From positions 2,418,001 through 2,482,000 of the forward strand of contig BLAA01000001.1 of assembly GCA_017312345.1 (NCBI GenBank): DNA of 64,000 nt. The letters are read 5' to 3'. Of this stretch, positions 1 to 8,471 are shown one piece after another. Each line of letters begins with the position of its first letter. The stretch's first letter is position 1. The translations under genes were made by a program, and so were the position numbers. The stretch comes from Candidatus Denitrolinea symbiosum (GTDB taxonomy: Bacteria; Chloroflexota; Anaerolineae; Anaerolineales; Villigracilaceae). Below the pieces are notes generated by a model. That model saw nothing but the letters and a program-made list of their open reading frames with translations, searched no databases and was not told the DNA's origin.

Positions 1-1403
1 GTGAGCAGTTGATAGAAATATTGCTCGCGCTCGGGCTGGCGGCGGATGCGGACGAGTTCCCACGAATCGGGGACGGTCTCGACAGATTGGGTCTCGCCCG
101 TTTTGGACGCGGCCGCCTCGTAGTCCGCGTAGCCGAAGCGCAGGTCGGCGCGCAGGGTCTTATCCTTGTTGTCGTCGTGCAGGTAGAGGCGCGGGACGGG
201 CGGTACTTGAATGTCGTGCCATTTTACGAGGTCGCTTTTGATGGGGAGCACTTGCGCGATGCGCGCGAAGTAGCGCTCGCGAAAATCGTCTGCTTGCTGG
301 ATGGGAATTTCGATGGGAAACGAAGGCAGGATGGACAGCGCGTGGATACTGCGAAGTTGGGCGAGATGATCGTCCATGAGAATCCAACCTGGATGATTGG
401 GAGAGACGATCTCGACCTGTTTGTTGATGTAGTTAAATTGTCCGTTGTATTCATAGCCCGCGCGTAGGGCGAGTTTGGTCTCGTCGCGCTGGATGTCAAT
501 TTTTACTTCGACGGGGTTGGGCAGGAGGTAAATGCGGCGTTCGAGTTTATCGGGGTAACGACTGCCGAGGAACATTGGCACATCGAGTTTGGCGAGGATG
601 GAAAGATACATGGGCAGGTTGCTGGTTCCTATTCCATATTGCATGGAGTTGGAAAGGATGTTCAAGACCGAGGCTGATTCAGTGTCCATGTTCAAACAGC
701 CCGCAGGGTTCACTTGGCGGAAGATCCGTTCGCTGACCTTGAGCCAATTCTTGCTGGTTTCGAGGAAGTGGTTGATCTCTTGCGGAGATTTTTTCTCCGC
801 GCCTGCGATGCGATACCAGTCTTCAGATTTGATGATGAGCGGTTCGAGGGAATAAAAATATTCTGGGCGATAGGCGCTGCCATAGCCATAGTAGCCCATC
901 TGCGTGCGTGTCAGGAAAACAGCCGCCACGTAACGCGCCAGATGCGGCGAGGAGGAACGCGGCGACGCAAGCGAAAGCGTTTCATCCAGTTTTTTTTGCC
1001 AATTCTGAGAGGACTGTTGAGCGGGCGGAGGAGCAGGTTTTCTTACATTTTGAAAATCTTCATCATCATCATCTTCTTCATCATCCCAATCTTCCTCTTC
1101 GTCGTCTTTGAGATACTCGCTCAACTCCAACGCGGCCGCGATCATGTGTTTGCAGAAATTGCCATCATCCGCGTAGGGACAGTCGCATTCGAAGGCGAGA
1201 TCGCCCTTCTTGTCCACTTTGATCTCAACGGTGTACTCGTTCGAGTCGCCGTCCACGAGAATGATGGCCTTGCTGTCAGAGATGAGAGTTACATCCCAGG
1301 CGCGGTTTTCCTTGTAGTAGGCGCGCCCGCGCTGGATGGAGCCCGAGTCGGCGTAACGGGAGTAGGGGAAACTGTCGAGAAGTAGGGATGTGAGCGCGGG
1401 CAT
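1..1403 (-). CDS. SWIM zinc-finger / SNF2-type helicase, N-terminal part (runs off left edge)
   Basis: The reading frame is open from an ATG at 1403 to the left edge, so only the first ~467 residues are present. It opens MPALTSLLLDSFPYSRYAD and carries a SWIM zinc finger, CDCPYADDGNFCKH (CxC-x8-CxH), near residues 68-81. A very acidic linker rich in Asp and Glu follows, then a long region typical of the part that precedes the helicase core in bacterial SWIM-SNF2 proteins. The helicase motifs themselves would lie outside the window. SWIM-SNF2 proteins are DNA-dependent ATPases of uncertain role. The gene starts 56 bases after the DUF4143 ATPase gene on the same strand and could be co-transcribed. 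The family call rests on the SWIM motif and general layout, so the helicase part is inferred. Confidence 0.72.
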   Translation of the reverse strand, partial: MPALTSLLLDSFPYSRYADSGSIQRGRAYYKENRAWDVTLISDSKAIILVDGDSNEYTVEIKVDKKGDLAFECDCPYADDGNFCKHMIAAALELSEYLKDDEEEDWDDEEDDDDEDFQNVRKPAPPPAQQSSQNWQKKLDETLSLASPRSSSPHLARYVAAVFLTRTQMGYYGYGSAYRPEYFYSLEPLIIKSEDWYRIAGAEKKSPQEINHFLETSKNWLKVSERIFRQVNPAGCLNMDTESASVLNILSNSMQYGIGTSNLPMYLSILAKLDVPMFLGSRYPDKLERRIYLLPNPVEVKIDIQRDETKLALRAGYEYNGQFNYINKQVEIVSPNHPGWILMDDHLAQLRSIHALSILPSFPIEIPIQQADDFRERYFARIAQVLPIKSDLVKWHDIQVPPVPRLYLHDDNKDKTLRADLRFGYADYEAAASKTGETQSVETVPDSWELVRIRRQPEREQYFYQLL

Positions 1404-1459
1404 GGCGGGGGTAGTATATCCAACAGTACGTCCCAAGGGGAAATACTTTTCAGACAATT

Positions 1460-2680
1460 TTATAAGTTATTTAGCGGCAAAGCTGTTACGCCTTGTCCAA
1501 GCGGTAAGGTGATGTTTCCTGAGTGAATCACATAGCCTGGCAAGGCTTTACTCTTGAAATCTCGTTGAAAGGCAAGGATTTCTTTTGCCATTTCAGGTCG
1601 CGGTGTTTCGGAAAGTTTGATTTCCATTGGAATAAGACCAGACTGTGTTTCAATGACCACGTCCACTTCAGAACCTGCCACTGTTCGCCAGTAGTAAAGC
1701 GGTGGTTCCTCTCCGCGATGGAGACATGTTTTATACAGGTCGGAGATGACCAAGTTTTCAAATATCGCTCCGCCCATCGGTCCAGCCGCGGCATGTTCAA
1801 TATCGCGCAAGCCGACGAGGTAACACAGCAGTCCTGTATCCACAAAGTAAACCTTTGGTGACTTGATTAGCCGTTTGCCAATGTTAGCGTAGTAGGGACG
1901 CAGCAGGAAAATCTGGAAACTAGCTTCAAGAATTGAGACCCAATCTTTAACAGTATTAACTGCGATTCCAACATCACGAGCAAGTTCGCTCAGGTTGAGG
2001 ATTTGAGCGCTACGGGCAGCCAGAGCGCGCAGAAAGACTTGAAATTGCGTCAAATTGCCGAGGTTTCTCAAGTTGCGTACATCGCGTTCTAAATATGTTT
2101 GGACGTAACTGGCTTGCCATAGGCGTACATCGCGCGTGAGGTCAGTGGCAATCTCCGGATAATAGCCTCGCAGAATTTGTTCCCATAAAAATGATGGTGT
2201 TTGAGTTGGGAGACCGGATAGTGATTTGTTTTCCCAAGGAAAAGTTCGGTCTGGAAAACTTGCCAATTCTCTCCGAGAGAATGGCAACAATTTGAGAACA
2301 GCCGCCCGTCCCGCAAGGCTTTCTGTTACCTGTTGCATTAGGAGCAGGTTTTGGGACCCGGTTAGGATGAATTGCCCGTTCCGACCGCGAGATGCATCAA
2401 TCTTTTCTTTTATGTAGGGCAAGAGTTCTGGAACATATTGGATTTCATCGAATACGATTGGAGGGGGATATAGATTTAGAAATGCACGTGGATCGGTTTG
2501 TGCAGCTAAGCGCACGTCTGGTGGTTCAAGAGAAAGTACCTGATAGCTATTACCAAAGAGTTGCTTTAATAATGTTGTCTTTCCCGATTGGCGTGGGCCG
2601 ACAATTACGGTGGCAGGAAACTGTTTGGCGGCTTTGAGAACGATTGGTTCCAAGGAACGATGAATGTAGTTATTGTTCAT
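1460..2680 (-). CDS. DUF4143-type AAA ATPase
   Basis: 406 residues from the ATG at 2680, which has AAAGGAGG six bases upstream; a start eight codons further up is in frame but lacks a ribosome site. Near the N-terminus is a P-loop, GPRQSGKT, and further on a Walker B-like IVFDEIQ followed by a sensor-like LTGSQNLLL. The C-terminal half, with YYWRTVAGSEVDVVIE, is the DUF4143 domain, which resembles a PD-(D/E)xK nuclease fold with E-V-D and the later E-I-K. Family members are common accessory ATPases of unknown cellular role, often compared with toxin or defence ATPases. It has its own promoter (2704-2733). Length is normal for the family. Confidence 0.88.
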   Translation of the reverse strand: MNNNYIHRSLEPIVLKAAKQFPATVIVGPRQSGKTTLLKQLFGNSYQVLSLEPPDVRLAAQTDPRAFLNLYPPPIVFDEIQYVPELLPYIKEKIDASRGRNGQFILTGSQNLLLMQQVTESLAGRAAVLKLLPFSRRELASFPDRTFPWENKSLSGLPTQTPSFLWEQILRGYYPEIATDLTRDVRLWQASYVQTYLERDVRNLRNLGNLTQFQVFLRALAARSAQILNLSELARDVGIAVNTVKDWVSILEASFQIFLLRPYYANIGKRLIKSPKVYFVDTGLLCYLVGLRDIEHAAAGPMGGAIFENLVISDLYKTCLHRGEEPPLYYWRTVAGSEVDVVIETQSGLIPMEIKLSETPRPEMAKEILAFQRDFKSKALPGYVIHSGNITLPLGQGVTALPLNNL

Positions 2681-2703
2681 TCGGCCTCCTTTGCTTATTT
2701 GCA

Positions 2704-2733
2704 ATTATACTGCAAATAAATGTCTCTGCGCAA
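2704..2733 (-). promoter_or_regulatory. Promoter of the DUF4143 ATPase gene
   Basis: On the minus strand a TTGCGC (-35, 2733-2728), an 18-bp spacer and a perfect TATAAT (-10, 2709-2704) precede the AAAGGAGG ribosome site and ATG at 2680. Confidence 0.6.
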
Positions 2734-2738
2734 GAAAA

Positions 2739-2760
2739 TCCCCATGCATTTGCATGGGGA
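2739..2760 (-). terminator. Hairpin, likely terminator of the two-component operon
   Basis: A perfect 10-bp inverted repeat, TCCCCATGCA and its complement, has a 2-base loop. On the minus strand it is followed by a short T-rich run (ATTTTCTT). It lies 140 bases downstream of the histidine kinase stop and just before the next minus-strand promoter. The T-run is short, so termination is plausible but not certain. Confidence 0.5.
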
Positions 2761-2792
2761 CTTTTGGGGAAACTGATGAGAGAAAGGTTGGT

Positions 2793-2850
2793 CTCTGCCG
2801 CCTACGTTGCCGCCTACGCTCGGGGCTTAAATTTATACCCGTATACACGA
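2793..2850 (-). repeat. Copy of the 3' end of the DUF35 gene and its downstream repeat
   Basis: This segment resembles 10152-10220. On the minus strand it reads VYGYKFKPRA and a stop, matching the last codons of the DUF35 gene (VYGYKFRKRVGVT, stop), followed in both by a GTAGGCGGCAACGTAGGCGG-like tail. It is either a relic of a second DUF35 gene or a dispersed repeat that the DUF35 gene has absorbed into its 3' end. Confidence 0.55.
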
Positions 2851-2898
2851 TATATGCCACACTGGGCTAATCCGATTGGTGTTGTGATATAGAATAAA

Positions 2899-4329
2899 CT
2901 ACCCTGCTGTTTGTAACATCAATATCAGCACGCTCCCCCTGTCTACTTCGCTTTGCATTTCAATTTCGCCGCCCTGCCTCTCGACGAGGGTCTTCGCGAT
3001 GGAAAGACCCAGCCCAAAGCCGGGGATGGAGGCGGTCTCTTCTCCGCGATAAAACCGATCGAAGACGTGCTCGAGTTTTTCAGGCGGGATACCTTCGCCA
3101 AAATCCTGCACACGGATTTCGACGAGTGAGCCGTTTTTCATGGCTGTGATATTGACGTCACCAAATGAGTGCTTCAAGGCATTATCCAACGCAATCAGCA
3201 ACACCTGTTTGATGGCGTCCCGGTCACCCATGACCTTCAATCTGGGTGCAGACTCCAGGCTGATATCACGCTGAGAGTCGAGTTGGCGTGCCTGGCGAAT
3301 GGTCTCTTCGAGCAATGCTGAAACATCCACTGTCTCTTTGGTGAGACTTCGACCAGCGTCGGCGCGGGCAAGTTGCAGTAAATCATTTACGAGTCGAATC
3401 AAACGGTCGTTTTCATCCACCATATCGTTGATGATGTCGGTTTGTTCTTCAGACGATGGGTTTCGGCGCAGCAGTCCCAGATTTCCGCGCAGGGTGGTCA
3501 GCGGCGTGCGCAATTCGTGTGAGACATCCGCAACGAAATCGCGCTGCATTTCGAGGGAGTGCTCCACTTTTTGAAATGCATCTTGCAGGCGAGTCAGCAT
3601 GGCATTGAATGTGCTTGCCAGCTGCCCAACCTCATCCTGTGGACCAGCATAATCGACCCGGCGCGAGAAGTCGCGCTCGTCGCCGATTTTTTGGGCTGTT
3701 TGCGTCATGCGGTGGATGGGTGCGAGCGTTATGCCAGAAAATACCCAACCAATTCCGAATGCGATCAGTGTAATGAGTGAACCGGCGATCAGCAGCGTGG
3801 TGACAAGCGATTGCAAGGTGCGATTCCGCTCAGTGAGTGGGCGCGCCACCTGCACAATGTACACAACCTCATCATCCACAACGACGGGGCGGCTGTAGAT
3901 AAGCATCTCTTCATCAGAGACGGTATCCGTCTGCCACCAGTCGCTGCCGCTTTGCAGGATTTGCAGACCTTCCTCGCTTAAAGGCAGTTCATCCTCTTCG
4001 CGCCCGAAGGGACTTGCAACCAGGTTACCGTTGGGGTCAAGGATGCGGGCAATCTCGCGTTCTGGGAAGGCTTGAAAACCTCCGTTTGAAAATTCGTCAA
4101 AGGAAACAGGCGGCTGTTGCCCATCCTCTGGAGGCGGGGCGGGGCGCTCATCAGGAGAATCAGACCGTAGCGCGGCTTCGGCTGTTTTGTTGGCACCCAT
4201 TTGCAGATCCTGTTTGAGCGAATCAAGCGTGGACTGTGACTGAATGGTGTAGAGGGCGATTCCAAAGATGGACAAAGTCAACGCGAGAATAAATGTGTAA
4301 AGCAACGTAAAGCGCAAACGAATCGACAT
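2899..4329 (-). CDS. Membrane sensor histidine kinase (HAMP, HisKA, HATPase)
   Basis: 476 residues. An N-terminal membrane segment (about 8-30) and a second one (about 178-203) bracket an extracytoplasmic sensor region rich in Pro, Glu and Asp. HAMP follows, then HisKA with the phosphorylated His in VSHELRTPLTTLRG, then HATPase_c with the N-box (LLIALDNALKHS) and the G-boxes (GFGLGLSIAKTLV). It should phosphorylate the response regulator encoded immediately upstream. Its ATG overlaps the regulator's stop (TAATG), which indicates translational coupling. The signal it senses cannot be read from the sequence. The proposed target genes encode VTC and DUF4405 membrane proteins, which hints at envelope, phosphate or metal conditions (inference). 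Confidence 0.93.
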   Translation of the reverse strand: MSIRLRFTLLYTFILALTLSIFGIALYTIQSQSTLDSLKQDLQMGANKTAEAALRSDSPDERPAPPPEDGQQPPVSFDEFSNGGFQAFPEREIARILDPNGNLVASPFGREEDELPLSEEGLQILQSGSDWWQTDTVSDEEMLIYSRPVVVDDEVVYIVQVARPLTERNRTLQSLVTTLLIAGSLITLIAFGIGWVFSGITLAPIHRMTQTAQKIGDERDFSRRVDYAGPQDEVGQLASTFNAMLTRLQDAFQKVEHSLEMQRDFVADVSHELRTPLTTLRGNLGLLRRNPSSEEQTDIINDMVDENDRLIRLVNDLLQLARADAGRSLTKETVDVSALLEETIRQARQLDSQRDISLESAPRLKVMGDRDAIKQVLLIALDNALKHSFGDVNITAMKNGSLVEIRVQDFGEGIPPEKLEHVFDRFYRGEETASIPGFGLGLSIAKTLVERQGGEIEMQSEVDRGSVLILMLQTAG

Positions 4330-5006
4330 TATTCCTCCCGCAAAGCATAGCCCACACCGCGCACGGTTTGAATCAGACGTGAGCCACCCTCGGCTTCGAG
4401 TTTTTTGCGCAGGTAGCCGACGTAGATTTCGAGCACGTTGTCATCGCCGCCGAAATCATAACCCCACACATCGTTGAGGATCTGCCTGCGCTCCAACACC
4501 TGGCGCGGATGCCGCAGCAGCAGATGCAGCAAGTTGAATTCGGTCATGGTGAGATTCAAATCCATATCCCCACGTCTGGCTTCACGGGTGGATGGGTCGA
4601 GAGTCACATCGGCATAACTGGCTTTTTGATTCTCGGGTTTTACCTCCACCCGCCGCAACATGGCATGGACGCGAGCCACGAGTTCGGCAGGCGCAAACGG
4701 TTTCACAAGGTAATCATCGGCGCCGCTTTCGAGTCCTTCCACGCGGTTTTCGATGGCGTCCCGCGCCGTGAGCATCAGAATCAGCGTCTTGTTTTCTTCA
4801 TCGCGCAGGCGTTGAATGAAAGTCAACCCGTCCATTTTGGGCATCATCCAATCGGCAATGATGAGGTCAGGCTTATGCGTTTGCACGAGCGGAAGGGCTT
4901 CCAGTCCGTTTGTGGCGGTGAGTACGTCAAGGTTTTCGTAGGTCAGCGTGCGCTGAAGCATTTTCAAGAGTTTGGGGTCATCGTCGACGATCAGTACAGT
5001 AGGCAT
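4329..5006 (-). CDS. OmpR/PhoB-family response regulator
   Basis: 225 residues from the ATG at 5006 (MPTVLIVDDDPKLLKML). An ATG 15 codons upstream is in frame, but its extra N-terminus is not receiver-like. The receiver has the acidic pair DDD, the phospho-acceptor Asp in LIIADWMMPKMDG, and the switch Lys in VKPFAPAELVARV. The C-terminal winged helix (MTEFNLLHLLLRHP, then RQILNDVWGYDF and YVGYLRKKLE) is of OmpR type and ends TVRGVGYAL. It is the first gene of the operon with the histidine kinase. Its promoter carries two of the 11-bp-spaced TTCACAG boxes also found ahead of three neighbouring transcription units, so it probably regulates itself and them. That link is inferred. Confidence 0.95.
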   Translation of the reverse strand: MPTVLIVDDDPKLLKMLQRTLTYENLDVLTATNGLEALPLVQTHKPDLIIADWMMPKMDGLTFIQRLRDEENKTLILMLTARDAIENRVEGLESGADDYLVKPFAPAELVARVHAMLRRVEVKPENQKASYADVTLDPSTREARRGDMDLNLTMTEFNLLHLLLRHPRQVLERRQILNDVWGYDFGGDDNVLEIYVGYLRKKLEAEGGSRLIQTVRGVGYALREE

Positions 5007-5071
5007 GGGGTCTCGCTTTATTTTTTGTAGGGCAGGCTTGCAGCCCGCCATGTTTATTGTGTAATAAGCAT

Positions 5072-5105
5072 ACTATAAACAACCTTCCTGTGAAAATGCT
5101 GTGAA
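5072..5105 (-). promoter_or_regulatory. Autoregulatory promoter of the two-component operon
   Basis: On the minus strand two TTCACAG boxes have their CACAG starting at 5103 and 5092, 11 bp apart. The -10 TATAGT (5077-5072) starts exactly 15 bp after the proximal CACAG. No good -35 hexamer is present, as expected of an activator-dependent promoter. The same spacing recurs at 5334-5387, 6371-6424 and 8544-8597. Confidence 0.72.
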
Positions 5106-5157
5106 GAGAATAAAGTGGGCGGTTTTCTTGGCGTTTTTACAGTTTTTTTGTTTTTTG

Positions 5158-5293
5158 CTACCGTACATCCGTCATTGCGAGCCGCCGACCTTGCCTTTTG
5201 GCGGCGAAACAATCCCAAAATTACGGCTGGGATTGCTTCGGGCAAGAACAAGAGCGCCCTCGCAATGACGAAAAACAGTAGGATGTACAGTAG
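5158..5293. repeat. Nested inverted-repeat element (MITE-like)
   Basis: The outer arms CTACCGTACATCC (5158-5170) and GGATGTACAGTAG (5281-5293) match at 12 of 13 positions. Inner arms GTCATTGCGAG and CTCGCAATGAC lie inside them, and a central pair CAATCCCA/TGGGATTG lies inside those. No coding capacity was seen. The structure looks like a non-autonomous palindromic repeat between the divergent regulator operon and the DUF4405 gene. Confidence 0.75.
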
Positions 5294-5329
5294 AGAACTG
5301 TTTTTGAGAACTTTACAAGTTCTTCAAAA

Positions 5330-5387
5330 TTTTCACAATGATTTCACAGACCTTTCTTGGCTTCTTCACAGGTTGAAATTCTAGAAT
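5330..5387 (+). promoter_or_regulatory. Regulated promoter of the DUF4405 gene (four 11-bp boxes)
   Basis: Half-sites start at 5334 (CACAA), 5345 (CACAG), 5356 (degenerate CTTGG) and 5367 (CACAG), each 11 bp apart and most preceded by TT. The -10 TAGAAT (5382-5387) begins 15 bp after the last box. About 100 bases of leader separate it from the start at 5488. Confidence 0.72.
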
Positions 5388-5487
5388 GCGGGTGTTCGAT
5401 AATACCAACCAATTTTAGTCCTTTCCCCGAACTTCATCTGCTCACTCTCCTCTCGGGTGAGGTTCGGGGAAGGGAAAGGAGCCAAAA

Positions 5488-6009
5488 ATGAAAACCTCTA
5501 CAAAAACAAACCTTGTTCTCGATATTACGATCTTCATTGCCTTTCTGGTGATTGCCAGCCCCAAACTGACCGGTAACACCATTCACGAATGGCTTTCGGT
5601 GGCGTTCAGTGCCGCCATTGTGACACACCTGCTCTTCCATTGGAAATGGCTGGTGGAAGTGACCACGAAATTCTTCAGGAACTTCTTCAACCAGTCACGC
5701 CTCAACTATGTGGTGGACGCACTCTTCTTCGTCGCGATGACCACCGCCCTGTTGAGTGGACTGATGATCTCGAAAGATGTGATGTCCTTCTTCGGTATTC
5801 AATTGGATGTCAGCCACAGTTGGAAGACCATCCACAATCTCGCTTCAGACGCATCTGTGATCCTGCTCGGAGTTCACTCTGCCCTGCACTGGAAATGGAT
5901 CGTGACCAATGTTGGACGCTACATCGTCAGCCCGGTTGCCAGCATTTTCAAACCGCGCGAACAAAAGCCCGTTGTTGCCCTCACTCTTCAGACCTCCAAG
6001 GAGAAATAA
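5488..6009 (+). CDS. DUF4405-family membrane protein
   Basis: 173 residues with four predicted membrane helices (about 10-28, 36-53, 75-95, 112-134). His residues recur at helix ends: THLLFHWKW, SHSWKTIHN and VHSALHWKW. This resembles the DUF4405 and cytochrome b561-like arrangement, in which His can bind haem; haem binding is inferred only. AAAGGAG lies upstream of the ATG. It is the first gene after a box-containing promoter and is followed two bases later by a small membrane protein gene in the same transcript, which ends at the terminator at 6339. Confidence 0.82.
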   Translation: MKTSTKTNLVLDITIFIAFLVIASPKLTGNTIHEWLSVAFSAAIVTHLLFHWKWLVEVTTKFFRNFFNQSRLNYVVDALFFVAMTTALLSGLMISKDVMSFFGIQLDVSHSWKTIHNLASDASVILLGVHSALHWKWIVTNVGRYIVSPVASIFKPREQKPVVALTLQTSKEK

Positions 6010-6011
6010 CC

Positions 6012-6332
6012 ATGAAAACCATTTTGCAAATCCTTGTCATCCTGCTTTTGGCGACGGCAGTTTCGGCCGGAGTCTATGCCCTGGTTGAAAACACCAGCCT
6101 TGTTTCGAGCAGTGAAGCGGAGCGCGGAGCGCCTCCTCAAATGACCGGCACAGATTCACAATCCATGCCTGCCCGCCCCGAAGGCGGAGATGAACACAGC
6201 GCTTCGTTCTCGCGGGGCATGAGCGAAGTGGGTATGGTGCTGGCAAAGTTGAGCGTCATCACCGTCCTGATCTTGCTCATACAAAAAGCCATTGATCTTT
6301 TACGCAGACCAAAGTTGAAACCGATGGCGTGA
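6012..6332 (+). CDS. Small membrane protein with two membrane segments
   Basis: 106 residues from the ATG at 6012, preceded by AAGGAG. An N-terminal membrane segment (about 4-24, possibly an uncleaved signal) and a second one (about 78-95) flank a polar loop rich in Gly, Pro, Ser and Glu. The C-terminus is basic (LLRRPKLKP). I do not recognise a family. It sits two bases after the DUF4405 gene and is followed by a strong terminator, so the two are co-transcribed and perhaps work together in the membrane. Confidence 0.75.
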   Translation: MKTILQILVILLLATAVSAGVYALVENTSLVSSSEAERGAPPQMTGTDSQSMPARPEGGDEHSASFSRGMSEVGMVLAKLSVITVLILLIQKAIDLLRRPKLKPMA

Positions 6333-6338
6333 TTTTCG

Positions 6339-6370
6339 TGGAACAAGCCTACAACTTGTTCCATTTTTTT
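6339..6370 (+). terminator. Rho-independent terminator after the DUF4405 unit
   Basis: A 9-bp stem, TGGAACAAG (6339-6347) and CTTGTTCCA (6355-6363), is followed by seven T. The T-run merges directly into the first regulatory box of the next promoter. Confidence 0.88.
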
Positions 6371-6424
6371 CACAGCATATTCACAGCCGTTTCTTGGCTT
6401 GCACACAGCGCCCTCTTTTAGAAT
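6367..6424 (+). promoter_or_regulatory. Regulated promoter of the 6451/6640 genes
   Basis: Boxes CACAG start at 6371, 6382 and 6404, with the degenerate CTTGG at 6393; all are 11 bp apart. The -10 TAGAAT (6419-6424) is 15 bp after the last box. The layout is identical to 5330-5387 and 8540-8597, including the shared TTTCTTGG centre. Confidence 0.74.
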
Positions 6425-6450
6425 GAACTCATAAGAAACGGAGCAATCTC

Positions 6451-6621
6451 ATGACCCTCAAAACCAAACGCAACCTTCCGCTCGTCCTACTGCTGATCGG
6501 TATTCTGCTCTTCATGGCAGTTGGTATGGGCAACCAGGTCATCACCTCGTACACCGTCACCCCCGCCACTTTGCAGGCGTGGACGGCAAACCTCAGCGCC
6601 TCGCTCATGGCGGCGCAATAA
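6451..6621 (+). CDS. Small single-pass membrane protein (56 aa)
   Basis: A short reading frame lies between the regulated promoter and the lipoprotein gene: MTLKTKRNLPLVLLLIGILL, then FMAVGMGNQVITSY. A basic N-terminus precedes one membrane segment of about 20 residues, and a Thr/Ala-rich tail follows. A GGAG-like ribosome site lies upstream, and the stop is 18 bases before the next start, so it fits a leader gene of the 6640 operon. No family recognised. Confidence 0.62.
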   Translation: MTLKTKRNLPLVLLLIGILLFMAVGMGNQVITSYTVTPATLQAWTANLSASLMAAQ

Positions 6622-6639
6622 ACTCGGAGAAACCTCAAC

Positions 6640-8466
6640 ATGAAAAAACTGATTTTACTTTTTTTGACTCTTTCCCTCGCGCTCGCCGCCTGCGGAACGG
6701 CAGTTACTGACTCAACTACATCCACCACGACGGATACAACGCTTCAGTCCGCGCCGGTCACTGCTTCTGAACCTTTATCAGTTTCCTACACTGACGAAGA
6801 CCAAACGCCGCCCAGCATAGACTCTGCCGTCAAGATCAACCTCGCGGGCGATGTCATCACCGTCGAAGGCAGCGGCGCAAGCGTGAACGGCTCCACCGTC
6901 ACCATCACCGCACCCGGGGTGTACGCCATCAGCGGCACACTCAACAACGGACAGATCCTCGTTGAAAGCGCCAAAGAAGGCACCGTCAATTTGATTCTCA
7001 ACGGCGCGACCATTTCCAACTCATCCACCTCGCCCATCTTCATCAGCGCGGCAGATAAGACCATCATCACCCTCGCCGATGGCACACAAAACACCGTAAC
7101 AGACGGCGCGACCTATGTCTTCACCAGCGCCGAAGTGGACGAACCCAACGCGGCAATTTTTAGCAAAGACGATCTAGTCATCAATGGCAACGGCTCTTTA
7201 ACTGTCAACGCCAACTACAACAACGGCATCGCCAGCAAAGATTATCTGCGCATCGTCAGCGGAACCATTACCGTCAATGCTGTCAACGATGGCATCAAAG
7301 GCAGAAACTACATCTCGATCAAAGACGCCAGCCTCACGGTCAACGCCGGAGGCGATGGTCTTCAATCGAACAATGACGAAGACGCCACCAAGGGCTATGT
7401 CCTCATCGAAGGCGGCACGCTCAACATCACCGCAGGCATGGACGCAATTCAAGCCGAAACGCAACTCACGGTCAATGCGGGTACGCTCAACCTGGTGACT
7501 GGCGGCGGTAGTGCAATCAACTACGAATTTGAAGAAAGCGCCAAAGGCTTGAAAGCCGGTGTGGATGTGACTATTGTGGGCGGCACCATCATGATCGACT
7601 CCGCCGATGATGCAGTTCACTCGAACGGCAGCGTCAGCATCAACGGTGGCGATCTGCAAATTTCCTCCGGCGACGACGGCATCCATGCCGATGTCTCACT
7701 CACAATCAATAACGGTAATGTGAACATTCTCAAATCGTATGAAGGTTTGGAGAGCGTTCTGCTCACCATCAACGGCGGCACGATCCACCTCAATACCGAA
7801 GACGACGGCATCAACGGCTCTGGCGGCGCGGACGGTTCCTCTGTCAACGGGCGACCCGGGCAAAACCAGTTTGAATCGGGCAGCGCACAGGTCTTTCTCA
7901 ACGGCGGCTATTTATATGTCAACGCGCAAGGTGACGGGCTGGACTCCAACGGAACCATGAGCATGTCTGGCGGCACGGTCATCGTCAACGGACCGACCAA
8001 CAGTGGCAATGGCTCGCTGGATTTTGGCTCCTTCGATATCACCGGCGGCTTCCTGATCACGGCTGGCAGTTCGGGCATGGCTCAATCTCCAAGCATATCA
8101 TCCACTCAATATTCGATCATGTACAACTTCGACACCATGCAAGCCGCTGGCACACTCGTTCACATTCAATCATCCACCGGCGAAGAACTATTCACCTTTG
8201 CTTCGGCGAAGGAATTTCAATCGGTAGTCATCTCATCTCCGCAGATCGCAAACGGTGAAACCTACACTGTCTTCACTGGCGGCACATCCACCGGTACAGC
8301 AGTAGACGGTTTGTACTCCGGCGGCGCATATTCTGGCGGAACGCAAATTGCCAGCCTCACGGTTTCAAGTGTGGTCACTACTGCAGGTGCGGCGGGCGGC
8401 GGCTTTGGTCCTGGCGGGGGTGGGGGAATGCCCCCCGGCGGTGGAGGTGGCGGACCGCGTCCATAG
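6640..8466 (+). CDS. Carbohydrate-binding (Cthe_2159-like) lipoprotein
   Basis: 608 residues. A lipoprotein signal ends in the lipobox LALAAC with Cys about 20. A Thr/Ser-rich linker follows, then a long series of parallel-beta-helix-like turns with recurrent Asn, Gly and Asp motifs such as GDGLQSNND, DDAVHSNG and EDDGINGSGG. This is the pattern of the Cthe_2159-like carbohydrate-binding domain family, which binds acidic sugars with Ca2+. The last ~25 residues are almost pure Gly/Pro (GGGFGPGGGGGMPPGGGG). The product should be displayed on the cell surface. It is often found near VTC and DUF4956 genes, as here. A strong terminator follows. Confidence 0.86.
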   Translation: MKKLILLFLTLSLALAACGTAVTDSTTSTTTDTTLQSAPVTASEPLSVSYTDEDQTPPSIDSAVKINLAGDVITVEGSGASVNGSTVTITAPGVYAISGTLNNGQILVESAKEGTVNLILNGATISNSSTSPIFISAADKTIITLADGTQNTVTDGATYVFTSAEVDEPNAAIFSKDDLVINGNGSLTVNANYNNGIASKDYLRIVSGTITVNAVNDGIKGRNYISIKDASLTVNAGGDGLQSNNDEDATKGYVLIEGGTLNITAGMDAIQAETQLTVNAGTLNLVTGGGSAINYEFEESAKGLKAGVDVTIVGGTIMIDSADDAVHSNGSVSINGGDLQISSGDDGIHADVSLTINNGNVNILKSYEGLESVLLTINGGTIHLNTEDDGINGSGGADGSSVNGRPGQNQFESGSAQVFLNGGYLYVNAQGDGLDSNGTMSMSGGTVIVNGPTNSGNGSLDFGSFDITGGFLITAGSSGMAQSPSISSTQYSIMYNFDTMQAAGTLVHIQSSTGEELFTFASAKEFQSVVISSPQIANGETYTVFTGGTSTGTAVDGLYSGGAYSGGTQIASLTVSSVVTTAGAAGGGFGPGGGGGMPPGGGGGGPRP

Positions 8467-8471
8467 TTTTC

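Noticed and set aside
9..467. Plus-strand frames in the first 1.4 kb
   Set aside because: They are antisense to a long open minus-strand frame with a clear SWIM zinc finger.
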